NCBI GenBank assembly: GCA_016783355.1
Contig: JADHWR010000023.1
Coordinates: forward strand, 1-17,063
Source of the DNA: Candidatus Omnitrophota bacterium
GTDB taxonomy: Bacteria; Omnitrophota; Gorgyraeia; Gygaellales; JAHJCI01
Length of the DNA stretch: 17,063 bases
Direction: 5' to 3'
Positions 15,201 through 17,063 of the stretch are shown piece after piece. A program made the position numbers and the translations under genes. The notes beneath the pieces were generated by a model. That model saw only the letters and a program-made list of their open reading frames with translations, did not search any database and was not told the DNA's origin. How positions within the stretch are numbered: the first letter of the stretch is position 1; every line of letters begins with the position of its first letter.

Positions 15201-15428
15201 CTTACTACGATCTTTGGACTTATTCCTTTGGCTTTTTCAAGGGGCGAGGGTTCTGAAGAATGGGTTACTTTAGGTCTTACAGTCATCGGTGGTTTGTTAG
15301 TTTCTACAGTTATTACGCTTATATTTGTCCCAACTTTATATTCTATATTTGAAGAAAAAATAAAGGGGAATAATCTGTCGAAGGGCTCAGGGTTCATCCT
15401 GAGCGAACATAAGGGAACCGAAGGATGA
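12282..15428 (+). CDS. RND multidrug efflux transporter, HAE1/AcrB-like inner-membrane pump
   Basis: A proton-driven trimeric exporter. The N-terminal membrane helix (about residues 14-32) is followed by a large periplasmic loop, five membrane helices (about 335-490), a second periplasmic loop and a final helix bundle (about 870-1025). FGVKYPVTTTM and LDLMPDIEIP at the N-terminus are family signatures. In transmembrane helix 4 the AcrB Asp-Asp pair is Asp399-Ala400 (GMVVDAAIVVLDN), so one proton-relay acid is kept. The helix 10 Lys is Asn935 (GIVVNNAI), as in many non-enterobacterial relatives. At 1048 aa it is full length. About the last 17 residues are encoded by a palindrome-bearing repeat (15376-15427). 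The gene follows the adaptor by 89 bases and overlaps the next gene by ATGA. Substrate unknown. Confidence 0.94.
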   Translation: MRLPQFGVKYPVTTTMIFAAMIILGFVSLYRLGLDLMPDIEIPTIAVLTIYEGAGSEEVESKITKILEDRLATVKNLDKIESSSEEGISAIMLKFDWGTNLDEVANDVRDMVGLSEQYLPEDVDRPTILKFDLSMMPILVLAVTADESYPILYDLIDDRICDPLKTVPGVAASVIRGGLERQILVDLDRSRLEAYHLSVNQVINALRKENLDIPGGHIKTGLKDYLIRTPEEVEIDEIGKIVLTTTKDGATVYIKDVAKVRDAFKEKTQEVEVNKKTGLIVMVQKQSGANTVQVAERVLKKLEELKKNLPSDVNIVVARDFSDFIKSSISNLRNALYLGGILVILIIFFFLRNLKAGLVVACSIPTSLIIAFFLLFMGGYTLNILSVSSLAIAMGMVVDAAIVVLDNIYRHQEKGERAQEAAICGASEVGKAITASTLTTCAIFVPIVFVGGITGIMFREMAFVICLTLLASLFTALTLIPMLSAKFLRLKKGEDKKKRLVNKFYAQSELWLKKLDSTYRNLLDWALSHRKSVITGGILIFVFSLLLLPLLGTRFMPEVDSNMFRGTVELPVGTRLEETGKIMKSIEDVITKEVPEKTVMFARWGYGGGGASRMIGGDEGSNIGSFGVRLIPKEQRERLAIRIVDELRPLTKKYPGAEVRFNTEDPLAGLLFAGGKPFVIEIYGHDLDKGMVLAKEIRDELRKIRGIVDVDISRKMGKPELQIGVDRDKASHLGLNVSDIGNTIQVFFSGKEATKYREKGKEYDIFVRLREEDRRDIADLENSFITSLSGKQIRLTNVANIVERFGPVKIERKNQERVIRVSANLSGRDLGSVVKEARQRLSKIRIPKDFFVDFGGEREEQQEAFGVLTIALLLGMILVYMVMASQFESFRDPFIILFSIPFAMVGVVWVHLIFRQIFNLDSFIGLIILVGIVVNNAIILISYINILRARGMGVRQAVTEGGRTRLRPVLMTTLTTIFGLIPLAFSRGEGSEEWVTLGLTVIGGLLVSTVITLIFVPTLYSIFEEKIKGNNLSKGSGFILSEHKGTEG
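15376..15427 (+). repeat. Palindrome-bearing repeat forming the 3' end of the RND gene
   Basis: GCTCAGG (15385-15391) and CCTGAGC (15398-15404) are perfect inverted arms around GTTCAT. TCGAAGG (15378-15384) and CCGAAGG (15418-15424) flank them as direct near-copies. I recall TCCTGAGC...CGAAGGA sequences as dispersed repeats in unrelated genomes, but this was not verified. It encodes the final residues of the pump and supplies the Shine-Dalgarno region and ATG of the next gene. Confidence 0.65.
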
Positions 15429-15715
15429 AGATGATAATGATTTCTTGTAATAGTGCAATAGATAGCGAGACAATGGAAGTATTAGAGAAATGTGGTGTAG
15501 AAAATTATACCAAATGGACACAGGCACAAGGCAGAGGCAAAACAAGCGGCTCTCATTTTGGCAATGAAATTTGGCCAGGTGAAAATTCTGTGATATTTTG
15601 TGCGATAGAAGACGAGAAATTAGAAGATTTACTGAAGTATATCAAAGACTTAAGAACAAAATTGGGAAAAGCAGGCATCAAGGCCTTTGTCTGGCCACTT
15701 GAGCAGATAACTTAA
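15425..15715 (+). CDS. PG0541-like small transporter-associated protein
   Basis: A 96-aa protein resembling, from memory, a family of small proteins encoded beside RND pumps (PG0541 family, with a P-II-like ferredoxin fold). The pattern I recall is an N-terminal CN.AID.E.ME.LE.CG..NYTKW block, a central GxGKTSGSHFG.EIWPGEN loop, and a C-terminal LRTKLGKAGIKAFVWPLE block, all seen here. No signal peptide or membrane segment is visible, so it should be cytoplasmic. Its role is not established. A sensor or modulator of the pump is inference from context. The ATG at 15425 overlaps the pump stop by 4 bases. An ATG at 15431 with GAAGG 6 bases upstream is an equally good start. Confidence 0.7.
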   Translation: MKMIMISCNSAIDSETMEVLEKCGVENYTKWTQAQGRGKTSGSHFGNEIWPGENSVIFCAIEDEKLEDLLKYIKDLRTKLGKAGIKAFVWPLEQIT

Positions 15716-15734
15716 AAAGAAAAGAAACGCCAAA

Positions 15735-15771
15735 AATTTTGGAAGTCGGACTTCCAAAATTGGAAAGTCCG
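15735..15771 (+). terminator. Two mutually exclusive hairpins after the efflux operon, possible terminator
   Basis: Hairpin 1: AATTTTGGAAGT (15735-15746) pairs perfectly with 15750-15761 around CGG. Hairpin 2: CGGACTTCC (15747-15755) pairs with GGAAAGTCCG (15762-15771) with one bulged base, around AAAATT. They share the middle segment and cannot form together. A weak T-rich stretch follows (15777-15787). This may be a terminator, an inserted repeat, or both. Confidence 0.55.
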
Positions 15772-15784
15772 AGTTCATTTTATC

Positions 15785-15812
15785 TTTACAAAAGAGGAAG
15801 TAATGGTATAAT
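15785..15812 (+). promoter_or_regulatory. Extended -10 promoter of pgk
   Basis: TTTACA (15785-15790), a 16-base spacer and a perfect TATAAT (15807-15812) preceded by TGG, an extended -10. Transcription should begin near 15819, about 6 bases before the pgk ATG. No Shine-Dalgarno is present in that interval. Confidence 0.75.
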
Positions 15813-15824
15813 TTGTAAATAATT

Positions 15825-17006
15825 ATGGCAAAACTAACGATTAAAGACATTGAGTTAAAGGATAAGTGCGTTTTGCTGCGTGTTGATTTTAACGTGCCTC
15901 AGGATGAGCAGTTAAATATTACCGATGATACACGCATAAAGGCAGCACTGCCGACAATAGAGTATATACTACAAAATAACCCTAAAAGATTAATTCTGAT
16001 TAGTCATCTTGGCCGGCCCAAAGGAAAACGAGATGAAAAATTTAGCCTTAAACAAACGGCAAAAAGATTAGGAGAACTTCTGGGAAGACCGGTAGGATTT
16101 TTGGATGATTGTATCGGCGACGAAATAGAGAAACAGATACAAGGGGCAGGCAAGAATATAATCCTGTTGGAAAATCTAAGATTTCATCCCGAAGAAGAGA
16201 GGAATGACCCAGGCTTTGCCCGTAAACTTGCTCAGTTAGGAGATGTTTTTGTTCAGGATGCCTTTGGCACAGTTCATCGCAGCCATGCTTCTACTGAGGA
16301 GATCACAAAATATCTTAAATCAGCAGCCGGGTTTTTATTGGAAAAAGAGATTCAATATTTAGGAGGAGCAATTAAAGAGCCCCGAAGGCCTTTTATTGTC
16401 ATTCTGGGTGGAGCAAAGGTCTCTGATAAGATTGGCACAATTGAGAATCTTCTGCCAAAAGCAGATGGGATGTTGATTGGCGGTGGGATGGCCTATACAT
16501 TTTTGAAAGCGTCAGGAAAGAAAATAGGAGGTTCTAAATTAGAGAAAGAGAAACTTGATTTGGCAGCACAGCTCCTGAAGAAGGGAGAGGCTCTCGGCAA
16601 AGAAATAATTCTGCCGATAGATAATCTTGTTGTCGATAATATTTCCCCTGATGCCCGGGCGAACATTGTTGGTGAAGATATCCCTGAGGGAAAAATTGCT
16701 GTAGATATTGGTCCGAGGACAGTAGAGTTATTTGAGGAAAAATTAAAGGCGGCAAAGACAATAGTTTGGAATGGGCCTTTGGGGATTTTTGAGATAGATG
16801 CCTTTAGTCAGGGAACAAAGCAGATTGCCGGGTTTCTCGCGGCCTTAGAAGCAACAACGATTATTGGCGGTGGTGATACTGCAGCAGCAGTTGTCAAGTT
16901 CGGGTTAGAAAAAAAAATGACCCATATTTCTACGGGCGGAGGGGCAAGCCTGGAGTTTCTTGAAGGAAAGATTTTACCGGGAATCGCAGCACTTACGGAA
17001 AAATGA
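15825..17006 (+). CDS. pgk: Phosphoglycerate kinase
   Basis: Transfers phosphate between 1,3-bisphosphoglycerate and ADP in glycolysis and gluconeogenesis. Substrate-binding signatures in the N-terminal domain are VDFNVP (residues 20-25, Asp21 and Asn23), Arg37, ISHLGRPKG (59-67) and LLENLRFHPEEE. QDAFGTVHRSHAS follows. In the C-terminal nucleotide domain GGAKVSDKIG, WNGPLGIFE, GGGDTAAAV (about 348-356) and STGGGASLEFLEGK are present. At 393 aa it is standard length. The start follows a strong promoter with almost no leader, so translation may be leaderless. The stop overlaps the ATG of tpiA (ATGA). Together with PEP carboxykinase it gives the triose part of gluconeogenesis in this window, though the two are separately transcribed. 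Confidence 0.97.
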   Translation: MAKLTIKDIELKDKCVLLRVDFNVPQDEQLNITDDTRIKAALPTIEYILQNNPKRLILISHLGRPKGKRDEKFSLKQTAKRLGELLGRPVGFLDDCIGDEIEKQIQGAGKNIILLENLRFHPEEERNDPGFARKLAQLGDVFVQDAFGTVHRSHASTEEITKYLKSAAGFLLEKEIQYLGGAIKEPRRPFIVILGGAKVSDKIGTIENLLPKADGMLIGGGMAYTFLKASGKKIGGSKLEKEKLDLAAQLLKKGEALGKEIILPIDNLVVDNISPDARANIVGEDIPEGKIAVDIGPRTVELFEEKLKAAKTIVWNGPLGIFEIDAFSQGTKQIAGFLAALEATTIIGGGDTAAAVVKFGLEKKMTHISTGGGASLEFLEGKILPGIAALTEK

Positions 17007-17063
17007 GACGATTAATTATTGCTGGAAATTGGAAGATGAACAAAACGATAAAAGAAGGCGAGG
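17003..17063 (+). CDS. tpiA: Triosephosphate isomerase, N-terminal start (3' truncated by window)
   Basis: The first 20 codons are present and read MRRLIIAGNWKMNKTIKEGE. AGNWKMN is the N-terminal signature of triosephosphate isomerase, containing the catalytic Asn and Lys (NxK). The enzyme interconverts dihydroxyacetone phosphate and glyceraldehyde-3-phosphate. The ATG overlaps the pgk stop by 4 bases, a pgk-tpiA order common in bacteria. The remainder lies outside the window. Confidence 0.93.
   Translation, partial: MRRLIIAGNWKMNKTIKEGE

Noticed and set aside
1..17063. A new defence, toxin-antitoxin or biosynthetic system
   Set aside because: Every sizeable gene matches a known housekeeping, metabolic or efflux family. 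No nuclease, transposase, reverse transcriptase or toxin pair was seen, and no tRNA or rRNA gene was recognised.

Overview
The window is a 17 kb piece of a moderately AT-rich bacterial chromosome, densely packed with short-spaced or overlapping genes. It holds housekeeping and central-metabolism genes plus one tripartite RND efflux operon, so the cell is Gram-negative (outer-membrane channel, lipoprotein-like adaptor). Gene content, a GTP-type PEP carboxykinase, and many small palindromic or 7-bp-periodic repeats inside and between genes remind me of uncultured lineages such as Omnitrophota (PVC relatives). That placement is inference from memory, not a search result.

Layout: (1) 1-3665, plus strand, probable operon: 3' end of an inositol-monophosphatase-family gene, def, mnmA, nadA, cysK (formyl removal from new proteins, tRNA wobble-U thiolation, NAD precursor synthesis, cysteine synthesis). 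(2) 3646-6322, minus strand: a PLP-homeostasis protein (YggS/PLPBP family) downstream of GTP-dependent PEP carboxykinase. (3) 6323-6487: divergent promoter region with a REP-like palindrome. (4) 6488-8868, plus strand: class II aldolase-family protein overlapping mnmG. MnmG and MnmA act on the same tRNA wobble uridine. (5) 8869-15715, plus strand: TetR regulator, TolC-like channel, adaptor, RND pump and a small PG0541-like protein, behind a promoter with a TetR-type palindrome. (6) 15716-17063: hairpin-rich gap, strong promoter, then pgk and the start of tpiA.

The most unusual signal is not a new gene family but the placement of small repeats. Nearly every boundary of the efflux operon carries one: a 13-bp tandem duplication before tetR, a 7-bp-periodic repeat at the start of tolC, the same repeat twice at the start of the adaptor gene, a different degenerate heptamer array before the pump gene, a palindromic segment forming the last codons of the pump gene, and two competing hairpins after the last gene. 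In tolC and the adaptor gene the repeat is translated and supplies the hydrophobic core of the predicted export signal. An in-frame 21-bp palindrome also sits in mnmA beside its second catalytic cysteine, an 18-bp one lies in the tail of def, and a 14-bp inverted repeat brackets the pckG-yggS gap and supplies the pckG stop codon. No CRISPR array, tRNA, rRNA, transposase or defence system was found.
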